Positions 16,900-25,012 of a stretch of DNA of 64,000 nt are shown here, piece by piece. The notes below the pieces were generated by a model that was given only the letters and a program-made list of their open reading frames with translations, did not search any database and had not been told where the DNA came from. This stretch comes from Streptomyces sp. V4I2. Its GTDB lineage: Bacteria; Actinomycetota; Actinomycetes; Streptomycetales; Streptomycetaceae. The stretch spans positions 2,232,001 to 2,296,000 of the forward strand of contig NZ_JAUSZM010000003.1 in the NCBI RefSeq assembly GCF_030817655.1, in the 5' to 3' direction. Every line of letters begins with the position of its first letter. The first letter of the stretch is position 1. The translations under genes were made by a program, and so were the position numbers.

Positions 16900-17850
16900 A
16901 TGACACGCAACCACCGGATCCCGCCCTCTCCCCTGCCGCAGCGCGAGGGGGTGGATCCGGTGCGGGTGCGGCTGCCCGTCGAGGGCCCGTGGGTCACCGT
17001 GCGCGATCACCTGGCGGAACGGCTCTCCGGAGCGGGCGCCGGTGTGGTCGACGGGATGTTCGACGCGGGACGGGTCGTCGGGGCGGACGGGCGGGCGGTG
17101 GCGGCCGACGCGGCGTATGTGCCGGGGATGTTCGTGTGGTTCCACCGGGACCTGCCGGCCGAGGTGCCCGTGCCGTTCCCGATCGAGGTCCTGCACCGCG
17201 ACGAGCACATCGTCGTCGCCGACAAACCGCACTTCCTGGCCACCACCCCGCGCGGCAGCCATGTCACCGAGACCGCGCTGGCCCGGCTGCGCCGGGAACT
17301 GGACATCCCCACACTCGGCGCCGCACACCGGCTCGACCGGCTCACCGCCGGGCTGGTGCTGTTCACCGTACGGCCCGGGGAACGCGGCGCGTACCAGTCG
17401 CTGTTCCGGGACCGGCTGGTGCGCAAGGAGTACGAGGCGGTGGCACCGTACGATCCCGCGCTCGCCCTGCCCCGGACCGTGCGCAGCCGGATCGTGAAGG
17501 AACGCGGGGTGCTGGCCGCGTACGAGGTCGAGGGCGAGCCGAACGCCGTCAGTCATGTCGAACTGGCCGAGCACGACCGGCCCGGCCTCGGCCGCTACCG
17601 GCTCACTCCCGCGACCGGGCAGACCCATCAGCTGCGGGTCCATATGAACCGCCTCGGCGTACCCATCCTCGGCGACCCGCTCTACCCGGTGGTGACCGGC
17701 CCCGTGCCGGCCGGTGACTTCCGGCGTCCGCTCCAACTGCTGGCGCGGAGCCTGGAGTTCACCGATCCGGTCACGGGGGTGACGCACCGGTTCCGGAGTC
17801 CGAGGACTCTCGAGGCGTGGTCCTCCTACGACGAGTGGGCCGGTCAGTAA
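16900..17850 (+). CDS. RluA-family pseudouridine synthase
   Basis: This is a 316-residue RluA-family RNA pseudouridine synthase. The catalytic Asp is in AAHRLDRLTAGLVLF (HRLDxxTxG). The C-terminal RYRLTPATGQTHQLRVHM and ILGDPLYP are further family motifs. ATG 16900 was chosen; GTG 16897 and TTG 16891 are in frame upstream. It lies 39 bp after the permease on the same strand and overlaps the end of the convergent P450 gene by 7 bp. The target RNA is unknown. Confidence 0.9.
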   Translation: MTRNHRIPPSPLPQREGVDPVRVRLPVEGPWVTVRDHLAERLSGAGAGVVDGMFDAGRVVGADGRAVAADAAYVPGMFVWFHRDLPAEVPVPFPIEVLHRDEHIVVADKPHFLATTPRGSHVTETALARLRRELDIPTLGAAHRLDRLTAGLVLFTVRPGERGAYQSLFRDRLVRKEYEAVAPYDPALALPRTVRSRIVKERGVLAAYEVEGEPNAVSHVELAEHDRPGLGRYRLTPATGQTHQLRVHMNRLGVPILGDPLYPVVTGPVPAGDFRRPLQLLARSLEFTDPVTGVTHRFRSPRTLEAWSSYDEWAGQ

Positions 17851-19334
17851 CCGCGCCACCAGCGCAGGAAGCGCCGCCAGGCGCCCATCGGCCGGACCGG
17901 TTCGGGCGTCGGCGCGGGGGCGGCGGGCTGCGGCGGGACCGCGGCCGGCTGGGGCTGCGCCACGGCCGCGGGAGCCGGCTGCGGCGGGTGGGTGCCGACC
18001 TGCCAGGTGGATCGCTGCGAGGGGACCGCGGCGTGGCCGGGCTTCTCCATCACGTCCTGCTGCGGCTTGGGGTCGAACCGGACCGGCAGTTCCACCAGGT
18101 GGCGCGAGGCGATCGACTCGGCCCAGCCCAGCTCTTCCTCGTCACAGTCGAGTTCGACGTCCGGCAGCCGCATCAGCAGCGCGTCGACACCGGTGTCGGC
18201 GATGGCACGGCCGATGTCCTGGCCGGGGCACTCGTGCGGCCCGCCGCCGAAGGCGAGGTGGGAGCGGTTGCCCATCATGTTGGCGGACAGGTCCGGGCGC
18301 ACTCGTGGATCGATGTTGCCCGGCGCGATGCCGAGGAGCAGTCCGTCGCCCTTGCCGATGCGCTGGCCGCCCAACTCCGTGTCCTGCTTGGCGAAGTAGG
18401 CGAAGACCGAGCTGATCGGCGGCTCGTCCCACAGGGACTGCTCGACCGCCTCCGGCACCGTCATCTGCCCGCCGCTGAGCTGGGCGCGGAAGCGCGGGTC
18501 GGTGAGCACCACGCGCAGCACGTTGCCGATGAGGTTCACCGTGGACTCGTAGGCGGCGAAGAGCACGAGGCGCAGGTGCTCCCTGACCTCGTCGTCGGTC
18601 AGCCGCGCCGGGTGGGTGATGAGGTGGCTGGTGAAGTCCTCCTCGGGCTGTGCGCGGCGGCGGGCGGTGAGCCGGCTCAGCGCGTCCATGACGTAGCCAT
18701 GGCTGGCGATCGCGGTCTCGGTGCCCTTGAGCGCGTCGCGGGCCGCCTGCACCAGCCGGTCGCTGTACTCGTCGGGCATGCCGAGGATCTCGCACATCAC
18801 GGCCATCGGCAGGTGCTCGGCGAACTCGCTGACGAGGTCGGCCGTGCCCTCCTCGCAGAAGCGGTTGACGAGCCGCTGGGTGTGCCGGTTGATGTGGCGG
18901 CGGATACCGCGGTGGTCGATGGTCGACATGGCGCCGGTGACCGCGCCGCGCAGCCTGAGGTGCTCGTCGCCCTCGGCGTGCGAGGCGATGGGCTGCCAGG
19001 CGATGTGCGGCATGAGGGGGTGGTCGGGCTTGACCATGCCCTCCTGGAGCGGGGTCCAGATGCGGCTGTCCCGGCAGAACTGCGAGGGCGTGCGCAGCAT
19101 GTGCAGGTTCTCGGTGTGCCCGAGCACCACCCACATCGGTACGTCGTCGTGCAGCAGCACGGGCGCCACCGGGCCGTGCTCGTCCCGGAGTTGCTCGTAC
19201 AGGGAGCCGAGGTCCTCCGCCTCGGGTCCGTAGAGCCGGTGCAGTCCGCCGGGTCCGCGGCCGTGGGCTGGGCAGCCGGGCGGCGGGGCGAGGGAGGGGT
19301 CCGTACCGGTCAGGGAGTGGGATTCAGGCGTCAC
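17844..19334 (-). CDS. rarE: Conservon cytochrome P450 (CYP157-like, RarE)
   Basis: This is a 496-residue P450 with the heme-ligand motif FGGGPHECPGQDIGR (Cys369). The K-helix ExxR motif found in almost all P450s is replaced by EQSLW at residues 298-302. This is the hallmark of CYP157, a Streptomyces conservon family described as lacking ExxR. The I-helix reads LFAAYEST instead of the usual AGxxT. The C-terminal 60 residues are a Pro/Ala/Gln-rich tail ending in a basic, Trp-rich WRRFLRWWRGY that could bind membrane. It is the last gene of the rar conservon, 105 bp after the GTPase. Its role and substrate are unknown, and conventional monooxygenase activity is uncertain. Confidence 0.87.
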   Translation of the reverse strand: MTPESHSLTGTDPSLAPPPGCPAHGRGPGGLHRLYGPEAEDLGSLYEQLRDEHGPVAPVLLHDDVPMWVVLGHTENLHMLRTPSQFCRDSRIWTPLQEGMVKPDHPLMPHIAWQPIASHAEGDEHLRLRGAVTGAMSTIDHRGIRRHINRHTQRLVNRFCEEGTADLVSEFAEHLPMAVMCEILGMPDEYSDRLVQAARDALKGTETAIASHGYVMDALSRLTARRRAQPEEDFTSHLITHPARLTDDEVREHLRLVLFAAYESTVNLIGNVLRVVLTDPRFRAQLSGGQMTVPEAVEQSLWDEPPISSVFAYFAKQDTELGGQRIGKGDGLLLGIAPGNIDPRVRPDLSANMMGNRSHLAFGGGPHECPGQDIGRAIADTGVDALLMRLPDVELDCDEEELGWAESIASRHLVELPVRFDPKPQQDVMEKPGHAAVPSQRSTWQVGTHPPQPAPAAVAQPQPAAVPPQPAAPAPTPEPVRPMGAWRRFLRWWRGY

Positions 19335-19439
19335 AGTGGTCGCTCCGAAGTGGATCCGGTTGCCGTGTCTGTCTGCGGGGCTGTCTTGGGCTGGGGAGCC
19401 GTGTCCGGCCGGGGCCGGCGCGTCGCGGCGGGTGCGCGG

Positions 19440-20063
19440 TCATCGGCGTAGCGCGCCCGTCATCGCGAGGGAGTGCAGGAAGCGCATGAGGGTCATCAGC
19501 GTGTCCCGGCTGGAGGCACGTCGGCGCGCGTCGCACTCGATGATGGGGATGTCCTCGCTCAGGTCGAGCGCCGTACGCAGGTCCTCGACGGGGTAACGAG
19601 GCGCGTCCGGGAAGGAGTTGACGGCGACCACGAACGGCACCCCGCGCTCCTCCAGGCGTCCCATGACGTCGAAGCTGACCTCGAGGCGGCGGGTGTCGAT
19701 CAGCACGACCGCGCCGAGCGCGCCCTCGAACAGGCCGTTCCACAGGAACCAGAAGCGTTCCTGGCCGGGGGTGCCGAAGAGGTACAGCACCAGCTGGTCG
19801 GTGATGCTGATGCGGCCGAAGTCCATCGCCACGGTGGTGGCCGTCTTGGTGTCGGAGCCGTAGTTGTCGTCGACCCCGACACCGGCCTGCGTCATGGTCT
19901 CCTCGGTGGTCAGCGGTTTGATCTCGCTGACCGAGCCGACCATGGTCGTCTTGCCGACCCCGAAGCCGCCGACGATGACGATCTTCACCGCGGCCTGGGC
20001 GGTCTGTGGGAGGTGGTCCTCTGTTCGTGGACCCGTGATGGTGTCAGAGCTTTTGAAGTCCAT
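19440..20063 (-). CDS. rarD: Conservon GTPase (CvnD/RarD)
   Basis: This 207-residue Ras-like small GTPase is of the conservon CvnD type. The P-loop is GGFGVGKT (residues 32-39), the G3-like motif is LFGTPGQERF, and the base-recognition region is VVAVNSFPD where ordinary GTPases have NKxD. Its start overlaps the end of the DUF742 gene by 20 bp. In conservons this protein works with the RarA sensor kinase-like protein, the roadblock protein and the DUF742 protein as a membrane-associated switch, likened to a G-protein-coupled system. In S. griseus, rar genes affect aerial mycelium formation. Confidence 0.9.
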   Translation of the reverse strand: MDFKSSDTITGPRTEDHLPQTAQAAVKIVIVGGFGVGKTTMVGSVSEIKPLTTEETMTQAGVGVDDNYGSDTKTATTVAMDFGRISITDQLVLYLFGTPGQERFWFLWNGLFEGALGAVVLIDTRRLEVSFDVMGRLEERGVPFVVAVNSFPDAPRYPVEDLRTALDLSEDIPIIECDARRRASSRDTLMTLMRFLHSLAMTGALRR

Positions 20064-20463
20064 GCATCACCGCTTCGAGGAGGGAACGGTCGGCCAGCGC
20101 CTGACGGATGATCGGGGCGCGGACCGTCACCAGTTCGGCCGTCACCAGCTCGGTGAGCAGGACGGTCACCACGCTGAACGGCAGACTGAGGTAGGCCGAC
20201 AGTTCGGCCACGGACAGGGGAGCCGTGCACAGCCGGAGCAGCGCCGCCTGCTCGGGCGTGGCGGAGGGCGGTGGGTCGGCGCGCGCCACGATTAACGTGA
20301 CCAGGTCGAGCTCGACGCGCTCGACGCCGTCCGGTCCCGTGATCACGTACAGCCGCTCGGGGTTCTTCTTCTGCCCCTCGGGCGGTTCCTGTTCCTCCCG
20401 CGGGGGTGGTTGCGGAACGGGTTCTGGCTTGGGGAATCGCCGCTGGCGTTGCGGAGGAGTCAT
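20044..20463 (-). CDS. rarC: Conservon DUF742 protein (CvnC/RarC)
   Basis: This is a 139-residue DUF742 protein. A Pro/Glu/Lys-rich N-terminus (about 40 residues) precedes the winged-helix-like core RLYVITGPDGVE to SVAELSAYLSLPFSVVTVLL. ATG 20463 overlaps the stop of the roadblock gene (ATGA). The end of this gene overlaps the GTPase start by 20 bp, so RarB, RarC and RarD are translationally coupled. Such proteins are thought to modulate the conservon GTPase or its kinase; the biochemical role is not settled. Confidence 0.88.
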   Translation of the reverse strand: MTPPQRQRRFPKPEPVPQPPPREEQEPPEGQKKNPERLYVITGPDGVERVELDLVTLIVARADPPPSATPEQAALLRLCTAPLSVAELSAYLSLPFSVVTVLLTELVTAELVTVRAPIIRQALADRSLLEAVMHGLQKL

Positions 20464-20867
20464 ACGGTCTGGCCGTTGCGCCTGGGCGGGCTGGTGAGGT
20501 GCGCGCCGATCCGGACGACCAGGTCGCTCATGCGGGCGCTCATGAAGCCGGGCTCGGCACGCACGTCGGAGAGCACCGCGAGGTAGGCGTTGGCGCCGGC
20601 GGCCATCAGGTAGAAGTAGCCGCCGTTGATCTCGATGAGGACCATCTTCATCTCGCCGTCGCTGCCCGGGATCTCCTGGGCGACGGCGGTCGCCAGGCTC
20701 TGCAGGCCGGCGCAGGCCGCGGCGACGCGGTCGGCGGTGTCCGGGTCGCCGCCGTGGCGGGCGATGCGCAGGCCGTCGGCGGAGAGCACCACGATCATCT
20801 GGATGCCCGGTACGCCTTTGGCGAGGTCCGTGAGCATCCAGTCGAAGTTGCCTCGCTGCTGGATCAC
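20460..20867 (-). CDS. rarB: Conservon roadblock/LC7 protein (CvnB/RarB)
   Basis: This 135-residue roadblock/LC7-domain protein (MIVVLSADGLRIARHGGD, then YLAVLSDVRAEPGFM) is the size and type of conservon CvnB. Roadblock proteins regulate small GTPases, and MglB is the best known example. The ATG start overlaps the RarA stop by four bases, and its own stop overlaps the RarC start. Confidence 0.9.
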   Translation of the reverse strand: MIQQRGNFDWMLTDLAKGVPGIQMIVVLSADGLRIARHGGDPDTADRVAAACAGLQSLATAVAQEIPGSDGEMKMVLIEINGGYFYLMAAGANAYLAVLSDVRAEPGFMSARMSDLVVRIGAHLTSPPRRNGQTV

Positions 20868-22474
20868 TTGAGGTTCCCCTCGTCGTCGGCCTCGACGTGG
20901 GCCGGTTCATTGGTCGGCTGGGTGACTGCGGTGGAGCCGGGGCGCTTGAGCCCGTCGAAGAACGCCTGCACCCACTGGCCCGGTGGGGGTTCGGGCGCCT
21001 TCTCGGGCTCGGGCTCGGGCTCGGGTTCGGGCTCGGGGTCCCGCTTGGCGGTCGACCAGATGGTGGGCCGGCCCTCCCGTTCCGCCTGTTCGATGGCGGC
21101 CTGTTCGGCGTACCGCTGGGTGAGCGAGGTCTTGACGCGGCTGCGGCGCTGCGGCAGTCCGTTCGCGGTCCACTCGGTGACCTCGGGGACGTCGTCCTCC
21201 AGGGCGAGCGCGGCCGTGATCTTGGGGCTGGTGGGGCGGCGCTTCTTGATCGTGCGCTTGGGACCGGGGAGGGCGCCGAGGTCGACCTGGGGGACGGCGG
21301 TGGCGCCGATGCCGTGGGCGAGTCCGACGCCGGGCTCGGAGGTGAGCATGTCGCTGGGCACGACGAGGATCGCGCGGACCCCGCCGTACGCGGAGGCGCG
21401 CAGCGACACCTGCATGTCGTAGGTCTTGCAGAGCCGGCCGACGACGGCGAGGCCGAGGCGCGGTGACTCGCCGAGGTCCTGGAAGTCGACGCCCGCCTTG
21501 GCGCGCTCCAGCATGCCCTCGGCCTTGGCGCGGCTCTCCTCGCTGAGGCTGACGCCGGCGTCCTCGATCTCGATGGCGACGCCGGTCTGCACCTCGGTGG
21601 CGGTGACGTGCACCTTGGTCTGCGGCGGGGAGTAGCGGGTGGCGTTGTCGAGGAGTTCGGCCGCGGCGTGGATGACGGGCTCGACGGCGGTGCCCTTGAC
21701 GTTGACCTTGGCGATCGAGGAGAGGTCGATGCGCCCGTACTCCAGGATCCGGGACATGGCGCCGCGCAGCACGCTGTACAGCGCGACGGGCTCGGGCCAC
21801 TGACGGCCGGGCCGGCCGCCGCCGAGGACGGAGATGGAGTCGGCGAGCCGCCCGATCAGCGCGGTGCCGTGGTCGATGCGCAGCAGGTCGTCGAAGACCT
21901 CGGGGTTGCGGCCGTGGTCCTCCTCCATCTCGCGGAGTTCACTGGCCTGCTGGTGGACGATCGCCTGGACGCGGCGGGCGATGTTGACGAAGGAGCGCTG
22001 GGTGGAGTCGCGCAGGACTTCTTCCTGGTCGACGATCTTGAGCACCGTCTTGATCAAGGACACCTGCGCCTCGGGGAGATCGCGCCAGGCGGGGTCCATG
22101 TCGCCGAGGTGACGAATCACCTCTCCGGGGGTACTTCCACGGCGCAGCCGGTCCAGCGCGGCCGGTGCGATCTCCTTGGCGAGGCGGGTCATCTCCTCGT
22201 CGTGGGCGGCGATCCGCCGTTCCAGATACGCGGTGTGACGGGTGTGCTCCGCGCGCATGTCTCGTAGTTCGCGGCGGCGCCGCATCGCTTCGGCCGCCAT
22301 CGCGATCACCAGCAGCGTGGCGACGGCTCCGCACGAGCCGACGGCCACCCGGGCCGGTTCCGTCACCACGGCGACGGCGGCCCCGGTCGCCGCGGCCATC
22401 AGTATGGCGGGCAGCAACAGCACGCGCGCGTACGGAAGTTCACGGCGACTGGGAGGAGATTGAACACTCACCAT
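20864..22474 (-). CDS. rarA: Conservon sensor histidine kinase-like protein (CvnA/RarA)
   Basis: This is a 536-residue membrane sensor. Two N-terminal hydrophobic segments (LLLPAILMAAATGAAVAVV and GSCGAVATLLVIAMAAEA) precede a coiled, helical linker and a HATPase_c domain with the N box AAELLDNATRYSPP and a G box LGLAVVGRL. A clear phospho-accepting His in a DHp domain is not obvious, as in other CvnA proteins. The C-terminal 140 residues are basic and disordered and include an EPEP repeat (nucleotides 21010-21045). ATG 22474 or the adjacent GTG 22471 is the start; upstream in-frame sequence is not conserved-looking. It is the first gene of the rarABCDE operon. Confidence 0.88.
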   Translation of the reverse strand: MVSVQSPPSRRELPYARVLLLPAILMAAATGAAVAVVTEPARVAVGSCGAVATLLVIAMAAEAMRRRRELRDMRAEHTRHTAYLERRIAAHDEEMTRLAKEIAPAALDRLRRGSTPGEVIRHLGDMDPAWRDLPEAQVSLIKTVLKIVDQEEVLRDSTQRSFVNIARRVQAIVHQQASELREMEEDHGRNPEVFDDLLRIDHGTALIGRLADSISVLGGGRPGRQWPEPVALYSVLRGAMSRILEYGRIDLSSIAKVNVKGTAVEPVIHAAAELLDNATRYSPPQTKVHVTATEVQTGVAIEIEDAGVSLSEESRAKAEGMLERAKAGVDFQDLGESPRLGLAVVGRLCKTYDMQVSLRASAYGGVRAILVVPSDMLTSEPGVGLAHGIGATAVPQVDLGALPGPKRTIKKRRPTSPKITAALALEDDVPEVTEWTANGLPQRRSRVKTSLTQRYAEQAAIEQAEREGRPTIWSTAKRDPEPEPEPEPEPEKAPEPPPGQWVQAFFDGLKRPGSTAVTQPTNEPAHVEADDEGNLK

Positions 22475-22795
22475 GTGGGCCCTCTGAAAAAAATCGGCTG
22501 GGGGTCGGGGGAGCTTGCAGGGGGGTACGTCATGGACCTGTTGGGATCTTCGGTATTTTTGGGAACAAACGCACGAATACATCTCAACTCGGTGTGCTGC
22601 GGGCGAGCTTAGTCCGACCGGATCATCGCCGTGTCATATTCAGCAAGCACCTGAAATGGGCCCGCAGAGGGGAGTACTCTCGGCTCCATTTACACGCTGT
22701 GATTCCGTTCGCACACGGTGCGTCACGGCGCACAGGCATGCGAAAACACTCACCGTGACGGGTGAAGTGCCCCTGAAGGAGCGGCGCGAGGAGCT
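22475..22795. other. 321-bp intergenic region upstream of rarA
   Basis: No gene is supported. The region is AT-richer than its surroundings, especially 22540-22590 and 22625-22660, and must hold the rar promoter and the end of the TetR transcript. No clear hairpin or dyad operator was seen. Confidence 0.5.
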
Positions 22796-23431
22796 TCAGA
22801 CCCCCGCGATGCGCAGCGCGGCGTCGGCCGTGGCCTCCGCGAACGCCGACACGGGCCGCTCGGGATCGGAGCGGTGCACGAGGATGACACCCTCGATCAG
22901 CCCGAAGACGAGGTCCGTGCGCAGGTCGAGCTCACTCTTGGCGAGCGCGCCGCCCGCCTCGGTGGCGGCGAGCAACTGCCGGTAGGCGTCCTTGAGTTCG
23001 GCGCGCACGGCATGGAAGCCGGCGAACCGCTCGGCGCGCACCTCGGGTAGCAGATAGAGGACGCCGAGGTTGTGCGGTCCGCCGCACAGCACCTCCACGT
23101 CGGCGCGGCACAGCTCCCACAGCCGGTCCTCGGCCGGGGTGGCGTCGTCGGCGAGGAGTTCCCGGGCGTACGCCAGCGAGGGCGTGACCGTGGACTCCAG
23201 GAGCTCGGCGAGCAGCTCCTCCTTGCCGGAGACGTAGTGATACATGGACGCCTGCCGCATCCCGGCCCGCTCGGCGACGACCCGGGTGGAGGTGGCCGCG
23301 TAGCCGAGTGTGGTGAACAACTCCGCGGCGGCCAAGAGGAGTTCCTCGCGCGGTTCGAGTCCGCTGTCCGGCCGCTGCGCGGCCCGCGGCCTGCCGACCC
23401 GTCGGCTCCGGTCTCCGCCTGCTGTCCCCAT
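22796..23431 (-). CDS. TetR-family regulator, candidate repressor of the carboxylase/permease regulon
   Basis: This is a 211-residue TetR regulator. The N-terminal DNA-binding domain contains LGYAATSTRVVAERAGMRQA followed by SMYHYVSGKEELLAELLEST; the rest is the all-helical ligand domain. ATG 23431 was chosen because it follows a GAGGAT ribosome site and gives a normal N-terminus. In-frame sequence further upstream crosses the divergent promoter and is not protein-like. It is divergent from the DUF1989-carboxylase operon, and a palindrome of the size TetR proteins bind (23532-23553) sits between them, with a second copy in front of the APC permease at 15270. It probably represses both in the absence of the nitrogen substrate or an intermediate. 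Confidence 0.87.
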   Translation of the reverse strand: MGTAGGDRSRRVGRPRAAQRPDSGLEPREELLLAAAELFTTLGYAATSTRVVAERAGMRQASMYHYVSGKEELLAELLESTVTPSLAYARELLADDATPAEDRLWELCRADVEVLCGGPHNLGVLYLLPEVRAERFAGFHAVRAELKDAYRQLLAATEAGGALAKSELDLRTDLVFGLIEGVILVHRSDPERPVSAFAEATADAALRIAGV

Positions 23432-23531
23432 GCGTTCGATCCTCGCACACGCCCGCCCGTGACGATCTTCGTGAGGGCCCGGTAACCGAGCGGCAACAGT
23501 GCGGCAATGCCCGTGACCCGGCCCGCCCCTA

Positions 23532-23553
23532 ATTTCTGTCAAGCGACAGAAAT
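23532..23553. promoter_or_regulatory. Putative TetR operator, copy 2 (carboxylase operon promoter)
   Basis: ATTTCTGTC-AAGC-GACAGAAAT is a perfect 9-bp inverted repeat with a 4-bp spacer. It lies 32 bp before the first gene of the carboxylase operon and about 100 bp from the divergent TetR start. The same sequence with one mismatch is at 15270-15293. Confidence 0.8.
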
Positions 23554-23585
23554 CAGCCCCGAGACCCACAGCCGGAGGTACCGGT

Positions 23586-24410
23586 ATGGCGACAGCGACC
23601 ACATACGGAGCCCGCGCCCACGCACGCGCCCAGGAGGGCACACGCACCGAGGCCATGCCCGTCGTACCGGCCGGCACCTGGCCGAACCCGCCCTGCGAGG
23701 CGGGCCACCTGGTGTGGGCGGAGACCGTGGCGGGCGGCAACTACACGCACCGGGTACTGGCCCGCGGCACCGAACTGCGCCTGACCGACGCACACGGCGA
23801 CGCCTGCGCCCACCTGCTGCTGTTCGTCGCCGACCGGCCCTGGGAGCGGCTCAACGTGGCCGACACGGTGAAGGTCCAGTGGAACGCCTACCTCGGCGAG
23901 GGCCAGCTGCTCCTGTCCGACCAGGGCCGGGTCCTCGCCTCGGTGATCGCCGACACCTCCGGGCGGCACGACGCCCTGTGCGGCACCTCCACCCTCGTCC
24001 GCAACACCGAGCGGTACGGCGACGGCACCCCGCAGAGCCCCTCCCCCGCCGGCCGGGAGCTCTTCAAGCTGGCCGCCGCCAAGAACGGCCTGGAGCCCCG
24101 CGACCTGCCGCCGTCGCTCTCCTTCTTCCAGGGCGTGGAGGTCCGCGAGGACGGCGCCCTGGACTTCGCCGGCTCGGCCGGCCCCGGCCTCAGCGTGACG
24201 CTGCGCGCCGAGCAGGACCTGACGGTCCTGATCGCCAACGTCCCGCACCCGGCCGACCCCCGCGCCGAGTACGTCAGCACCCCGCTGGAGGTGCTCGCCT
24301 GGCGCGCCGCGGCCACCGGGCCCGACGACCCGCTGTGGGACGCCACGCCCGAGGGGCGCCGAGCCTTCCTGAACACCGCCGAGTTCCTTGCCGCCAGGGG
24401 GATCGCATGA
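23586..24410 (+). CDS. DUF1989 protein 1 (urea-amidolyase-associated UAAP1; carboxyguanidine deiminase-type subunit)
   Basis: This is a 274-residue DUF1989 protein with GTELRLTDAHGDACAHLLLF, DTSGRHDALCGTST and SFFQGVEV. In other bacteria the paired DUF1989 proteins beside urea-carboxylase-like enzymes were shown to be the two subunits (CgdA/CgdB) of carboxyguanidine deiminase, which converts carboxyguanidine to allophanate plus ammonia. Cys and His residues in the RHD and CGT motifs probably bind metal. ATG 23586 has GGAGGT at ideal spacing. It is the first gene of a four-gene operon and overlaps the next gene by ATGA. UAAP1 is the older name. Confidence 0.85.
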   Translation: MATATTYGARAHARAQEGTRTEAMPVVPAGTWPNPPCEAGHLVWAETVAGGNYTHRVLARGTELRLTDAHGDACAHLLLFVADRPWERLNVADTVKVQWNAYLGEGQLLLSDQGRVLASVIADTSGRHDALCGTSTLVRNTERYGDGTPQSPSPAGRELFKLAAAKNGLEPRDLPPSLSFFQGVEVREDGALDFAGSAGPGLSVTLRAEQDLTVLIANVPHPADPRAEYVSTPLEVLAWRAAATGPDDPLWDATPEGRRAFLNTAEFLAARGIA

Positions 24411-25012
24411 GCACCACCGTCGTTCCCGCACGCGCCGCGTGGTCCGCCGTCGTACGCACCGGTGAGACCCTCACCGTCACCGACCTGCACGGCAACCAGG
24501 CCGTCGACTTCCTCGTCTACGACGCCCACGACACGTCGGTCCGCTACAGCGCCCCCGACACGATCCATGCGCAGGGGAACATCTTCCTCACCACGGGCAG
24601 TGTGCTGATGTCGAACGAGTACACCCCCCTCATGACGGTGGTCGCGGACGACGTGGGCCGCCACGACACGGTCGGCGGCGCCTGCTCCAAGGAGTCGAAC
24701 ACCCTCCGGTACGGCCATCACACCTGGTCCCAGCACGCGTGCGTGGACAACTTCCTCGCCGAGGGCGCCCGGCACGGCCTCGGCAAGCGGGACCTGGTCT
24801 CCAACATCAACTGGTACATGAACGTGCCGGTCGAGAAGGACGGCACCCTCGGCATCGTCGACGGTCTGTCCTCCCCGGGCCTGGCGCTGACCCTGCGCGC
24901 CGAGCGCGACGTCCTCGTCCTGGTCTCCAACTGCCCCCAGATCAACAACCCGTGCAACGGCTTCGAGCCGACGGCGGTGGAGATGACGATCACCGAGGCG
25001 GGCGCCGCATGA
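24407..25012 (+). CDS. DUF1989 protein 2 (UAAP2; carboxyguanidine deiminase-type subunit)
   Basis: This is a 201-residue DUF1989 protein, paralogous to the preceding gene. Visible motifs are TVTDLHGNQAVDFLVYDA, DDVGRHDTVGGACSKESN and INWYMNVPVE; the CPQINNPCN segment near the end is typical of UAAP2. It starts on the ATGA overlap with the previous stop and ends in an ATGA overlap with the carboxylase gene, so the three products are made in step. The inferred job is the second subunit of the carboxyguanidine deiminase (CgdB type). The alternative is an accessory role in urea carboxylation, as the old name suggests. Confidence 0.85.
   Translation: MSTTVVPARAAWSAVVRTGETLTVTDLHGNQAVDFLVYDAHDTSVRYSAPDTIHAQGNIFLTTGSVLMSNEYTPLMTVVADDVGRHDTVGGACSKESNTLRYGHHTWSQHACVDNFLAEGARHGLGKRDLVSNINWYMNVPVEKDGTLGIVDGLSSPGLALTLRAERDVLVLVSNCPQINNPCNGFEPTAVEMTITEAGAA

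Noticed and set aside
20999..21048. Short repeats suggesting a CRISPR-like array
   Set aside because: They are in-frame GAG/CCC codon repeats encoding the EPEP tail of RarA; there are no spacers.
23432..23585. Possible guanidine (ykkC-type) riboswitch before the carboxylase operon
   Set aside because: The gap is short, filled by a palindrome and promoter region, and none of the conserved riboswitch elements could be recognised.
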